The notes under the pieces were generated by a model. That model was not told the DNA's origin. It saw only the letters and a program-made list of their open reading frames with translations, and did no database searches. A program made the translations under genes and the position numbers. From CANLBN01 sp034111645 (GTDB lineage: Bacteria; Pseudomonadota; Gammaproteobacteria; Pseudomonadales; Cellvibrionaceae), in contig JAWUWW010000055.1 of assembly GCA_034111645.1 (NCBI GenBank), positions 6,213 to 70,212 of the forward strand: DNA of 64,000 nt, given 5' to 3'. Positions 36,129-44,357 of the stretch are shown in pieces; the first letter of the stretch is position 1; each line of letters opens with the position of its first letter.

Positions 36129-36484
36129 AAGGCTCAGCTTAAAAGCCCAGTTATGTAACCCAGCCTAGCGGAAAGTAGTCGTTGGGCGCTCAGCTAAAAG
36201 CATCCCAAATTAACTAATAAGTGTTCTTTCAGCGCAACTTTTTTATAACATGGTGTAACATTTAAGCTATCTCAGCTAGCTCAGACAAATCTTGCCTCTG
36301 CCAGCCCAATATAAATCTTTACATCAATTTTTATGACACAATTAAAGCTTGTGTTAAATGGTTGACAAAGTTCTAACAACTGGCATAATTGTGCCCCCTG
36401 AAATAGGGCTATTTATTTTGAGTGTTAATCCATTCGATAGGTAGCACAAAACTGAATTTTATTGATATAAATAGGAGCTCAACG
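36129..36484. other. Glycerate kinase-rpsT intergenic region with rpsT promoter
   Basis: A 356-base gap. Its right-hand part holds a strong vegetative promoter for rpsT (36362-36390) and a leader of about 90 bases. The left part should hold the kinase terminator, but I saw no clear hairpin with a T-run. An in-frame upstream extension of rpsT (36422-36484) is judged not translated. Confidence 0.6.
36362..36390 (+). promoter_or_regulatory. Sigma-70 promoter of rpsT with GC-rich discriminator
   Basis: TTGACA (36362-36367) matches the -35 consensus exactly. CATAAT lies at 36384-36389 with a 16-base spacer (or ATAATT with 17). The next bases are GTGCCCCCTG, a GC-rich discriminator typical of ribosomal promoters under stringent control by ppGpp/DksA. 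It would start transcription about 85-90 bases before the rpsT start codon. Confidence 0.82.
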
Positions 36485-36745
36485 GTGGCAAACTCACCCC
36501 AAGCGAAAAAACGTGCCCTTCAAAACGAAAAAACCCGCAAGCACAACACTAGCCTGCGCTCTATGGTTCGTACTCAGATTAAAAAAGTCATCACGGCTAT
36601 TGAGGCCGGCGATAAAGAAGTAGCTAATGCAGCATATGCAGCTGCAGTTCCTGTAATCGACCGCATGGCTGACAAGGGCATTATTCATAAGAATAAAGCA
36701 GCACGTCATAAAAGTCGTTTGAACGGCCAAATTAAAGCTTTATAA
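36485..36745 (+). CDS. rpsT: 30S ribosomal protein S20
   Basis: S20 binds 16S rRNA early in assembly of the small subunit. The 86-residue protein opens ANSPQAKKRALQNEKTRKHN after the initiator, is highly basic and matches the usual length of 87. The start is GTG at 36485 with TAGGAG seven bases upstream; the frame stays open to an ATG at 36422, but that would add 21 residues foreign to the family and leaves the good ribosome site unused. E. coli rpsT also uses a weak start (UUG), which is linked to autoregulation. It is divergent from murJ in the conserved neighbourhood. A strong terminator follows. Confidence 0.98.
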   Translation: MANSPQAKKRALQNEKTRKHNTSLRSMVRTQIKKVITAIEAGDKEVANAAYAAAVPVIDRMADKGIIHKNKAARHKSRLNGQIKAL

Positions 36746-37076
36746 GTTAATTTTTTAAATTGCTTAAATTTATTTCCGTTGCCATCAACGATTTACTTTA
36801 GTATCTAGTTGTAACCAGTATAAGAAATATACCCTATAAAACACCCTGACCTGTCAGGGTGTTTTTGTTTTTAAAGACAAAAACGTCAAACTAACAAATG
36901 TATCTTCTCATCGCCCACATCCTATGACACACTATGCTCTAGCTTGAACTGCTTGTTTTTCGATATAGTGATCATTCAATAGTCACAAATACTAACAATC
37001 AGATTTTAATTACCAGATATTAATAGTATGACCGGTTCTGGAAAGACTAAATTTTAGATAAACTAAAATAGACTAA
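36746..37076. other. rpsT-ypjD intergenic region
   Basis: The 331-base gap holds the rpsT terminator (36838-36872) and then about 200 bases that should contain the ypjD promoter. No other feature was recognised. Confidence 0.55.
36838..36872 (+). terminator. Rho-independent terminator of rpsT
   Basis: ACACCCTGAC (36841-36850) and GTCAGGGTGT (36853-36862) form a perfect stem with a tight loop, followed by TTTTTGTTTTT. This is a strong textbook terminator about 95 bases after the rpsT stop. Confidence 0.95.
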
Positions 37077-37919
37077 ATGCAACCTCAGCTAGACCAAGTC
37101 ATCGCAACAGAAGACCCTTACATGTTGTCATTAATTGCCAATATTTTTGCATTACTCTTGTATTCTTTAGCAAGCGCTTATCTGTTCAAGCACTTAAAGC
37201 AAAATAAAGCGGTGAATACACGCAACTTATTCCTTTTAGCTCTATCTGCAATACTGATTCACTGCATTGCGATATATTTTGCGACTGTAATGCCTGACGG
37301 ACTTAATTTGGGCATTCAAAACATGCCTTCTATTATATTTCTCTCTATTAATATTATTGTTGTCACCAGCAGCTTTAAAAAACCGCTACACAATCTTCTT
37401 ATTTTTTTATTTCCGTTATCGATCATTTTTATTCTTGTCGCCATTATATTCAGAGACCTTGAACCACACCTTGTCGTAGTCAACATTGCTATTGGTTCTC
37501 ATATTCTTTTGTCTATAATTTCTTATAGTTTATTAACCATGGCTTCTCTTCAAGCAGTCTTATGGAGCTGGCAAAATCATCAACTAAAAAGCCACCGCTT
37601 AGGCAAGCTTACAAATATTCTCCCTGCATTACAGACAATGGAAGCCCTAATCTTTGAATTAGTGTTAGCGGGGGTTATTACTCTTGCTCTTGGGATGGCT
37701 ATTGGTTTTACGTTTATAGATAATATATTTGCCCAGCAATTAGTCCATAAAACGGTGTTATCTCTTTTTGGGCTGTTAATCTTCACCATCGTGCTATGGG
37801 GACGCTTTCAATTAGGATGGAGGGGCAATAAGGCTGGTAGATGGGTGATTGGTGGGTTTTGTATGCTGATGTTAGCTTATTTTGGCAGCAAGTTAGTTTT
37901 GGAAATAATCCTTAACTAA
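37077..37919 (+). CDS. ypjD: YpjD/CcsA-like inner-membrane protein
   Basis: The 280-residue protein has about eight membrane segments and resembles the CcsA/HemX family used in cytochrome c biogenesis; the family's haem-handling region includes HILLSIISYSLLTMASLQA and VHKTVLSLFGLL, with conserved His residues. The E. coli YpjD protein has this architecture, and its function is not settled; it sits between ffh and the CorB-like yfjD. Here the CorB-like gene also follows, but a DUF1631 and a PilZ gene are inserted between, and ffh is not in the window. The ATG at 37077 has no obvious ribosome site. Confidence 0.85.
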   Translation: MQPQLDQVIATEDPYMLSLIANIFALLLYSLASAYLFKHLKQNKAVNTRNLFLLALSAILIHCIAIYFATVMPDGLNLGIQNMPSIIFLSINIIVVTSSFKKPLHNLLIFLFPLSIIFILVAIIFRDLEPHLVVVNIAIGSHILLSIISYSLLTMASLQAVLWSWQNHQLKSHRLGKLTNILPALQTMEALIFELVLAGVITLALGMAIGFTFIDNIFAQQLVHKTVLSLFGLLIFTIVLWGRFQLGWRGNKAGRWVIGGFCMLMLAYFGSKLVLEIILN

Positions 37920-38287
37920 TCTATACTTAGCTTACAAACTTGCAAACACTTGCAAACACTTGCATTTATTTGTATTTTACATGCTAGCAAGAAGTTTATT
38001 TTATGGTCTCTTGTTGTGCTTGCACGATGTAAAAAATTTTACTAGGCAATAACAACTATTAAATAGCCAGCAACGTATAGAAATTAATCAGTAGTTGATA
38101 TAGTAATGAGCATGACTATTTTGTAATCAGCCCCGACAATTTATAAACAAATGCCGTAAATGGCCGATAAGTAATGGACTACTATTGATTAATATTCATT
38201 AAAATCACCATAAAATATTAATTGTATGAAGACGTCCTCGATAATTAGTTCGAGATTAGGGACAAAAAATAACATCAAGGTAATGTA
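37920..38287. other. ypjD-DUF1631 intergenic region
   Basis: This 368-base AT-rich gap starts with a short direct repeat of ACTTGCAAAC (37938-37947, 37948-37957 and a partial third copy). The remainder should hold the promoter of the DUF1631 gene. No RNA or protein gene was recognised. Confidence 0.5.
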
Positions 38288-40642
38288 ATGCCCGACAAAG
38301 ACAAATCGAATCAAAGGCCTCGCCCGCATTTACGCTCTATTTCGCCTGAAAAAACTACTTCACATGATCGTAAAGTAACTGCTTGGCTTAACCATTGCCA
38401 AGAAGTGGCTGTGAATCAGGCAACCATGTTTTTTGAAGAATTTACCCTTAATTTTGACGGCAAGCTAAACGACAATATCGATAAGTCCAAAACCAATCAA
38501 GAACATTTAGTAGGAATGGATAACCTTCGTGAATTCAGAGTCAACTCGGATCGGCTTAAGGCACATTTTAGTAATAAAATTAACGATGGCTTTACTCAAT
38601 TTAAAAATAAGACGCTGGCTACTTACTTACGCGAGCCGGATCCTAAAGAGAGCATATGGTCGCTTATCGATAATGATGAATTAGAAGAAACCATCGCAAT
38701 AAAGACAATTGCTCATGAAAGTAATATTGAATACCAAGAAGATATTTGGCAATTAGAAAAGCGTTTTGGTAGCATAAATAACGGACATGCTGTTAACGAG
38801 CACAACAACCCTATTTCACCTCTACAATTTTGTGTAGCCTTAAAATCGACACTGACTCTTATCAGTATCACTACGACATCCAAGCTTAGTGCTTACAAGG
38901 TATTTGCAAGCCTAATCTATACCTACCTTGAACCTTTATATACAACAACCAACGAATATTTTATCTCGGAAGGGATACTGCCAAATCTTCGCTACGATCA
39001 AGGCATGACTGAAAATACTTATAATGCCCGCCAAAATGTAGAAGAAAATCCATATTTAGAGGAGTCTGATGGCGCAGACGGCTCAGAAGATGGTCAGCAC
39101 GGAGAAGCTTCAGGTCTAAGTGTAGAAGCAGATCGAGCTATGAAAGAAGGCGAACAAGTTAAACTTGTTCATGCAATACGCTCATTGCTGCAACAAACTC
39201 GGCAATATGGCGTCGATGAATATACCGGGAAGCCACCCGTAGTTTCTGATGTTGCGCCGAAAGAATTTAATAGAAGAGGCAATAAAGTCTCCCACCCTCC
39301 TATTTTGTTTGTTAATCAACAAATAATAGATGCGGTTGAGAATATTCAATCTTCTAGAACTGTATTAGTTAAAGATCATCAGTTAATGGATGCCCAAAGC
39401 ATTTATGAGACTAATAAGCAAGTAGCTGCGCAATTAGCGAAAGAATCACCCGATGGCCAAATTGATCAGCAAGATATGTATACCATTGATCTTGTTGGTA
39501 TTTTATTCGAATATATTTTGACTGACGAAAGCTTACCGGATTCAGTTAAAACGCTGCTGAGCCATCTCCACACTCCTTTCTTAAAATTAGCCTTTATCGA
39601 TACGCAGTTTTTTGAAAAACCAGAGCACCCCGCTAGACTTTTATTGGACAGCTTAGCTGAAGCTGGCGCTAACTATGTTAATGATGATGGCTCTGCTTTG
39701 TATGACATGTTTGATGAGATCAAATCTGTTGTTATGCGAATTATCGATGAGTTCAAGAACGACGTTAGATTGTTTGCAGAAATCTTATTCGAATTCAACC
39801 GCTTAAAGAATAAATTACATCATAAGCACCAGCTTAAAGAACGCAATAATATTGAACGTGTTCAGGGTCAAGAACGCCTTCGCTTAGCCAAAAAACGTGG
39901 CAAGCAAGAATTAGAAAGCCGTGTAAAAGGTGTCAAGTTGCCATCGGCAGTCACTCAATTACTTCGTCCTTGGTTTACTTATCTAACACTATTACAGCTA
40001 AGAGACAGCGATAATGAGGCTCTCTGGAAGCAGGCATTAAGAGTCATTGACGAATTAGTTTATTTCTTTGATTTTAGCGACCAGACTGCCGATAGATCAG
40101 AGTTAGAACCGCGTTTTAACGGTATTTTATCAGCGATTAAAATCGGCTTTAATACGATGGGTTACGATCAAACTAGCTCTAAGAAAATTTTGGTCGACTT
40201 AACCGCGCTTAAAATTGCAACGGTCAAAAGATATGCTCCTGTTGCTTCAAAAGAGGACCCAGTTGATGGTAAGACAGAACAAAAACTCTCAGCTAAACCT
40301 TTACCGATTAAAGAGCCAGAGCCAATTGCACAAGTAGAAGAGCAAGCGACCAAGGAAGAAGAAAAAGTTATCGAATACTTAAAACTTATTGAAGCAGGCA
40401 CTTGGTTTGAATTTGATAAAAATATTCGCCTTAAGGTCAATGGTTTTAGCTCTAAGCTTAAGAAATTTATGCTCGTTGATAGCACCAGTCAAAAAGTAGT
40501 CATGATCTCTCGCCTAGAGCTTGCAAGAAAAGTAATTTCTGAAGATGCAAAAGTAGTGGCTGGCAGTACTAAACCGCTATTTGAACGCGCACTAGAAAAA
40601 ATCTTCCAACGTTTAGATGACGAGTCAAAGTCCTTAAAGTAA
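38288..40642 (+). CDS. DUF1631 family protein
   Basis: A cytoplasmic protein of 784 residues with no signal peptide or membrane segment, of the DUF1631 family found in Pseudomonas and relatives. Its N-terminal part is mainly helical; a Glu/Asp/Gly-rich acidic spacer lies near 255-290; a basic helical stretch (KKRGKQELESRVKGVKLP) near 535-555 precedes the conserved WFTYLTLLQLRDSDNEALWKQAL block; and the C-terminal 90 residues (from GTWFEF to VISEDAK) look like a small beta-barrel of PilZ type, as in other DUF1631 proteins. Function is unknown. A separate PilZ-domain gene follows 22 bases downstream, which suggests a role linked to cyclic-di-GMP, an inference only. Confidence 0.85.
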   Translation: MPDKDKSNQRPRPHLRSISPEKTTSHDRKVTAWLNHCQEVAVNQATMFFEEFTLNFDGKLNDNIDKSKTNQEHLVGMDNLREFRVNSDRLKAHFSNKINDGFTQFKNKTLATYLREPDPKESIWSLIDNDELEETIAIKTIAHESNIEYQEDIWQLEKRFGSINNGHAVNEHNNPISPLQFCVALKSTLTLISITTTSKLSAYKVFASLIYTYLEPLYTTTNEYFISEGILPNLRYDQGMTENTYNARQNVEENPYLEESDGADGSEDGQHGEASGLSVEADRAMKEGEQVKLVHAIRSLLQQTRQYGVDEYTGKPPVVSDVAPKEFNRRGNKVSHPPILFVNQQIIDAVENIQSSRTVLVKDHQLMDAQSIYETNKQVAAQLAKESPDGQIDQQDMYTIDLVGILFEYILTDESLPDSVKTLLSHLHTPFLKLAFIDTQFFEKPEHPARLLLDSLAEAGANYVNDDGSALYDMFDEIKSVVMRIIDEFKNDVRLFAEILFEFNRLKNKLHHKHQLKERNNIERVQGQERLRLAKKRGKQELESRVKGVKLPSAVTQLLRPWFTYLTLLQLRDSDNEALWKQALRVIDELVYFFDFSDQTADRSELEPRFNGILSAIKIGFNTMGYDQTSSKKILVDLTALKIATVKRYAPVASKEDPVDGKTEQKLSAKPLPIKEPEPIAQVEEQATKEEEKVIEYLKLIEAGTWFEFDKNIRLKVNGFSSKLKKFMLVDSTSQKVVMISRLELARKVISEDAKVVAGSTKPLFERALEKIFQRLDDESKSLK

Positions 40643-40664
40643 TAACTATGAGAATGTTAAGAAG

Positions 40665-41021
40665 ATGACGGTCTCTAATGCATTAGCCAATAGACGGCAA
40701 CTAAGGCGACATAAGTTATCTGTAGAAATTGCGCTTCTCGATAGTGCTAGGTCAGAGACTATGGGTAAGCTTGTTGATATTCATCAAGAGGGTCTTTTAC
40801 TACTTGGAAAAGCCTTCGTAATCGAGTCATCGCATCAATTCTCACTGATGTTACCCAACAGCATTAATGGGCAATTTTATATAGAGATTGGTGTAGAGTG
40901 CTTGTGGTGCCAACCTTCGATAGATAATGACACGCTTTTTTGGGTAGGCTTTACAATTATAGATAAGTCTAAAAATGCCACTGCTGGTATACAATCACTG
41001 ATCAATATTACTGCACCATGA
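40665..41021 (+). CDS. PilZ domain protein with variant motif
   Basis: This 118-residue single-domain protein has the PilZ opening ANRRQLRRHKLSVEI, with the RxxxR cyclic-di-GMP motif, and the later motif as DIHQEG instead of the usual D/N-x-S-x-x-G: the Ser is replaced by His. The barrel ends in WVGFTIID. PilZ proteins of this type bind cyclic-di-GMP or act as protein adaptors; with the Ser missing, ligand binding is uncertain. The ATG at 40665 has an AAGAAG-type ribosome site. It follows the DUF1631 gene by 22 bases, very likely in one operon. Confidence 0.82.
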   Translation: MTVSNALANRRQLRRHKLSVEIALLDSARSETMGKLVDIHQEGLLLLGKAFVIESSHQFSLMLPNSINGQFYIEIGVECLWCQPSIDNDTLFWVGFTIIDKSKNATAGIQSLINITAP

Positions 41022-41145
41022 AGCTCTCGGAATTAACATAACTGTATTTTTACTTTACTCAAATCATTAATATAATTCATTCATTGATTAGATCTGATCT
41101 TTTAATTACGATACCACTCCATAAATGTATACAGGTTAACCCTCT

Positions 41146-42420
41146 TTGAACGATATTCCCTTAAGTATTTTATTCAGTATTCTTGGATTATTAATTTTTT
41201 GCTCGGCTTTCTTTTCAAGCTCCGAAACTGCAATGATGGCATTAAATCGCTATCGTCTAAGGCATTTAGAAAAAAAAGGACATATGGGGGCCAAGCGCGC
41301 ATCAGATTTATTGAGACGACCTGATAGATTAATTGGTGTCATTTTAATTGGGAATAATCTTGCTAATAATTTAGCCGCGGCACTAACAACCTTAATTGCC
41401 CTAAGACTCTATGGCGAGCACTCGGTATTTACAGCGAGTGTGTTGCTCACATTGGTTGTTCTCATATTTGCAGAGGTGACACCTAAAACAATCGCTGCAC
41501 TGCATCCAGAAAGAGTCGCTTTTCCTTTTACTTTACTACTAAAGCCCTTGTTATTTGCTCTCTACCCCGCGGTATGGATCGTCAACCATCTGTCAAATGG
41601 CCTAGCCAAATTATTTGGCGTCGATATTCATAAGGTCAATACCAATGATCACCTTCATCCAGACGAACTAAAAACAATTGTTGGTGAGGCCGGCGCCTTA
41701 ATACCAGATGATCACCAAGATATGTTGCTCAATATCTTAAATTTAGAAAAATCGTCTGTAGAAGATATTATGATCCCACGCAGCGAAGTCAGCGGAATCA
41801 ACCTAGAAGATGGTATTGATGAGATTATTAAGCAGCTTGAAGATACCGAGTATACAAGGCTGCCTGTGTTTGAAGGCAACATCAATAATGTCATCGGGAT
41901 TTTACATCTACGAGCCACGGCCAAACTACTGAGTGACCCCTCGCCATTCACTCATGAAAAAATACGTGATCATATTACTGAGCCATATTTTGTACCCGAA
42001 AGCACATCGCTGAACAAACAGTTAATCAGCTTTAAAACTCATAAACGTAGTATGGCTCTTATCGTTGATGAGTATGGTGAAATTCAAGGACTAATAACAC
42101 TTGCCGACCTGCTAGAGGAGATTGTTGGTGACTTCACAACAGATCTTGCCAATACTCGTGAGCCCGACATTACTCCAATAGATAATGAGTGGTATCTAAT
42201 TGATGGCAGTGCATCTATTCGTGACGTGAATCGTAATTTATTCTGGGACCTACCAATAGATGGCCCTAAAACACTCAACGGCTTAATGATGGAGTATCTT
42301 GAAAGTATACCTCGTGGTCAAATTAGCTTCACGATTGACGGTTATGTTTTCGAAACTGTAAAACTTTCTAATACTATGATTGAGTGTGCAAAAGTGAAAT
42401 GTTTGAACGAGATCATTTAA
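41146..42420 (+). CDS. corB: CNNM/CBS/CorC domain protein (CorB/YfjD-like, HlyC/CorC family)
   Basis: A 424-residue membrane protein of the HlyC/CorC family. Order: CNNM (DUF21) domain with about four membrane segments (1-180), opening FSILGLLIFCSAFFSSSETA; a CBS pair (about 195-325), with VEDIMIPRSEV and IVDEYGEIQGLIT; and a C-terminal CorC/HlyC FAD-fold domain (about 335-420). Homologues take part in magnesium/cobalt efflux. Being close to ypjD fits the E. coli order ypjD-yfjD. The start is TTG at 41146 with only a weak ribosome site; no earlier alternative is better. mgtE, a magnesium channel, lies in the same window. Confidence 0.92.
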   Translation: MNDIPLSILFSILGLLIFCSAFFSSSETAMMALNRYRLRHLEKKGHMGAKRASDLLRRPDRLIGVILIGNNLANNLAAALTTLIALRLYGEHSVFTASVLLTLVVLIFAEVTPKTIAALHPERVAFPFTLLLKPLLFALYPAVWIVNHLSNGLAKLFGVDIHKVNTNDHLHPDELKTIVGEAGALIPDDHQDMLLNILNLEKSSVEDIMIPRSEVSGINLEDGIDEIIKQLEDTEYTRLPVFEGNINNVIGILHLRATAKLLSDPSPFTHEKIRDHITEPYFVPESTSLNKQLISFKTHKRSMALIVDEYGEIQGLITLADLLEEIVGDFTTDLANTREPDITPIDNEWYLIDGSASIRDVNRNLFWDLPIDGPKTLNGLMMEYLESIPRGQISFTIDGYVFETVKLSNTMIECAKVKCLNEII

Positions 42421-42457
42421 ACATCTGACCTCAAACAGGTGCGATGAGATTTATGAT

Positions 42458-42619
42458 GAGACCTTTGCACGAAAGCCATTTGACTTCCATCCGGGTTTAC
42501 CCCTCAAGAGGGAACCGAGGAAAAACGTACTCAATCGATTATTTATCACACATAAACTCCCTCTTGACCTGCGTTTTTGCCTTGTCTGAAAGCAAAATTA
42601 TCTTAGGTGCAAAGGTCTT
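42458..42619. mobile_element. MITE-like element with 13-bp terminal inverted repeats and target duplication
   Basis: About 160 bases without a coding frame are bounded by inverted ends: GAGACCTTTGCAC at 42458-42470 and its complement at 42607-42619 (12 of 13 match). The direct repeat ATGAT, extendable to TTATGAT, flanks both ends (42451-42457 and 42618-42624), as a target-site duplication should. An internal CCCTCAAGAGGG palindrome and the motif AAAAACG in both halves give extra symmetry. The ends resemble those of IS5-like insertion sequences, so it is probably a non-autonomous derivative. It sits 38 bases after corB, and the right-hand duplication includes the stop codon of the DUF1289 gene. 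Confidence 0.75.
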
Positions 42620-42809
42620 ATGATAAAAATGGATTAACTTTTTTTTCACGCTCATAGGCTTTTTGAATCACTTGTTTTTTTTGCAGGTTAGATAAAACAC
42701 TCCACTGAGTAATTTCATCGGCGCTACGATAACAACCCTGACAAATATCAGCCTTATTTAATGCACAAATCGACATACAGGGTGAAGCAACTATTTTTTC
42801 CTCTTTCAT
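42618..42809 (-). CDS. DUF1289 domain protein
   Basis: A small protein of 63 residues with the DUF1289 Cys pattern SPCMSICALNKADICQGCYR followed by S-A-D-E-I-T-Q-W. The four Cys probably bind a metal. The family is common in proteobacteria and of unknown function. The stop codon lies in the right-hand target duplication of the MITE-like element, so the insertion left the frame intact. It lies 82 bases downstream of a NUDIX gene on the same strand. Confidence 0.9.
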   Translation of the reverse strand: MKEEKIVASPCMSICALNKADICQGCYRSADEITQWSVLSNLQKKQVIQKAYEREKKVNPFLS

Positions 42810-42891
42810 ATTACTTGATTATTCCCAACTTATTAGTTGTCTAATTGCTGTTAATATTTAGCATTGCTTTTTAGCTAGGTATTAGCGTTGC

Positions 42892-43509
42892 CTATTTCCA
42901 GAGCTTTTCTGGCGTATGATGCTTTCTTGGGAAATCATAATTAAAGCAACGCAATAATAGTTCTTTGATAACACCGGCCGTCATCCCCCAAATTTCATAA
43001 CCCTGATAATAATAAGCCGGCGCCCAAAATTCCTTTTTATCTCTATGAAAAATATCTGTTCTTACACGACAGCCCGACCTAAGTTCGGTTAATGGAATCA
43101 TAAAAATACTGTCGATCTCTGCGGGATTACAGATTAATGATAGCTGAGAAGAATTAATCACCCCAACGACAGGAATTACTTCCGTATTATTGCGTGTATG
43201 AATCGCTGGCAATAAACCAAGTACACTTACATCACCTGGATTTAATGCGATCTCTTCATCAGCCTCACGTAATGCGGTCCCCAAAGGAAATTCATCGCCT
43301 GGCTCCCACATTCCTCCGGGAAAAGCAACTTCGCCCCCATGATGGGTCATATTGAAGGCTCGCTGTGTCAATAATAACGACATAACCCCGTTATGTTTTA
43401 TCAAGGGGACTAATATAGCCGCACAACCTAAAGGCTGTTTAGTATCATGATAAGAATAGTCAGCGCCATTTTTTAAACCAGAACTGATCATTTCAACGTT
43501 AAATGTCAT
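42892..43509 (-). CDS. NUDIX hydrolase, CoA pyrophosphatase-like (NudL)
   Basis: A 205-residue NUDIX hydrolase. The NUDIX box region reads FPGGMWEPGDEFPLGTALRE followed by ADEEI, with the catalytic REAxEE core. The preceding SLLLTQRAFNMTHHGGEVAFPGG is the UPF0035/CoA-pyrophosphatase signature (LTxRxxxxxxHxGxxxFPGG). Such enzymes split CoA and its derivatives to 4'-phosphopantetheine and 3',5'-ADP. The His-His-Gly-Gly variant in place of H-S/K-G-Q is slightly unusual. The DUF1289 gene follows. Confidence 0.88.
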   Translation of the reverse strand: MTFNVEMISSGLKNGADYSYHDTKQPLGCAAILVPLIKHNGVMSLLLTQRAFNMTHHGGEVAFPGGMWEPGDEFPLGTALREADEEIALNPGDVSVLGLLPAIHTRNNTEVIPVVGVINSSQLSLICNPAEIDSIFMIPLTELRSGCRVRTDIFHRDKKEFWAPAYYYQGYEIWGMTAGVIKELLLRCFNYDFPRKHHTPEKLWK

Positions 43510-43809
43510 AGAAAAATTTAATAATTAATAAATTGGTTATAAGGAAAATCTGTGTAATTTCGTGTTTTTCACAAGCTATAAACACCTAATGTTGACTTTG
43601 ACACACTAAATGGTCAAATACTTCGCGAAAAAGCAAAATGTTTAATTTCAAATCTTATTTTTAAGAACAATTTATTCTAATAAAAGCTATCTACTTAGCA
43701 AAGCTTTTTTTGTAGTATAAGATTTGTACGTATCACCATACAATCAATACTAGCTATTGTATTTAAGGTGGGGGCCTTAGTGTAGCCTAGTTAAGATAGG
43801 AGTTTTATA
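43510..43809. other. Divergent NUDIX-DUF3135 intergenic region
   Basis: A 300-base AT-rich gap with promoters for both neighbours. The part just before the DUF3135 gene can form a small hairpin (TAAGG, loop TGGGGG, CCTTA) some 20 bases before the AGGAG ribosome site. Nothing else recognised. Confidence 0.45.
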
Positions 43810-44178
43810 ATGTTTGAATATCCATCTTTTAATCATCTACTCAAATTAGCTCAAGAAGATCCAGAAGCTCTAGAAAAATTTCGTCAAGAACAAGTGGAGC
43901 TAATTATTAGTCAAGCTCCAATAAAAAACCAACGACGTCTGCGTGGACTTCAATTTCAGATTGATGCACAACGTGCACTTCACATTAATTCTCCTATGGG
44001 AGCTTGTTTAAAAATAAGCCAGATGATGCATGACTCTCTCGATGAACTGTGTTCTTGGCTGAATAAAATTACGTCTAGTAAAGATATTTTTCCTAACGAC
44101 TTAAACGGTCACGGACACCACCTTCAAAGTAGCCAATGTAGCGCAAAAATAATATGCTTTACTAAGACGAGCCGCTAG
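43810..44178 (+). CDS. DUF3135 family protein
   Basis: A 122-residue cytoplasmic protein of the DUF3135 family, opening with FEYPSFNHLLKLAQEDPEAL and followed by RRLRGLQFQIDAQRAL and a C-terminal helix; the last 35 residues are poorly conserved in character. The family is restricted mainly to gammaproteobacteria and its function is not known. ATG 43810 has TAGGAG nine bases upstream. It is followed by a strong two-part terminator. Confidence 0.85.
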   Translation: MFEYPSFNHLLKLAQEDPEALEKFRQEQVELIISQAPIKNQRRLRGLQFQIDAQRALHINSPMGACLKISQMMHDSLDELCSWLNKITSSKDIFPNDLNGHGHHLQSSQCSAKIICFTKTSR

Positions 44179-44216
44179 ACTCATAAAAACCCACTACGTA
44201 TAATGATTACGTAAGT

Positions 44217-44291
44217 AAAAGGCGCAATAGTATTTTTTTAAAAACTTCAGTTGATACCAACTAAGTTTTTAGAACTATTGTGCCTTTTTTA
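44217..44291 (+). terminator. Long two-part hairpin terminator after the DUF3135 gene
   Basis: The outer stem pairs AAAAGGCGCAATAGT (44217-44231) with ACTATTGTGCCTTTT (44274-44288; one mismatch). The inner stem pairs AAAAACTTCAGTTG with CAACTAAGTTTTT. The right arm runs into TTTTTT, so this is a strong terminator for the plus strand. A further small palindrome (TACGTA at 44195 and 44208) lies before it. Confidence 0.85.
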
Positions 44292-44357
44292 TTTGTTTTG
44301 ATGGCTCGTTAGATAAATTCAGTTAATGGGCTTGTTGATTAAACGTTAGGGGATTGT

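Noticed and set aside
36378..36395. TGGCATAATTGTGC as a possible sigma-54 promoter before rpsT
   Set aside because: The GG to GC spacing is one base too short and the same bases form a far better sigma-70 -10 region.
36422..36484. N-terminal extension of rpsT by 21 codons
   Set aside because: The ribosome site TAGGAG lies inside the extension, directly before the GTG at 36485, and S20 proteins do not have such an extension.
37938..37967. Short ACTTGCAAAC repeat as a possible CRISPR or origin iteron
   Set aside because: Only two full 10-base copies without spacers; no cas, repA or dnaA gene nearby.
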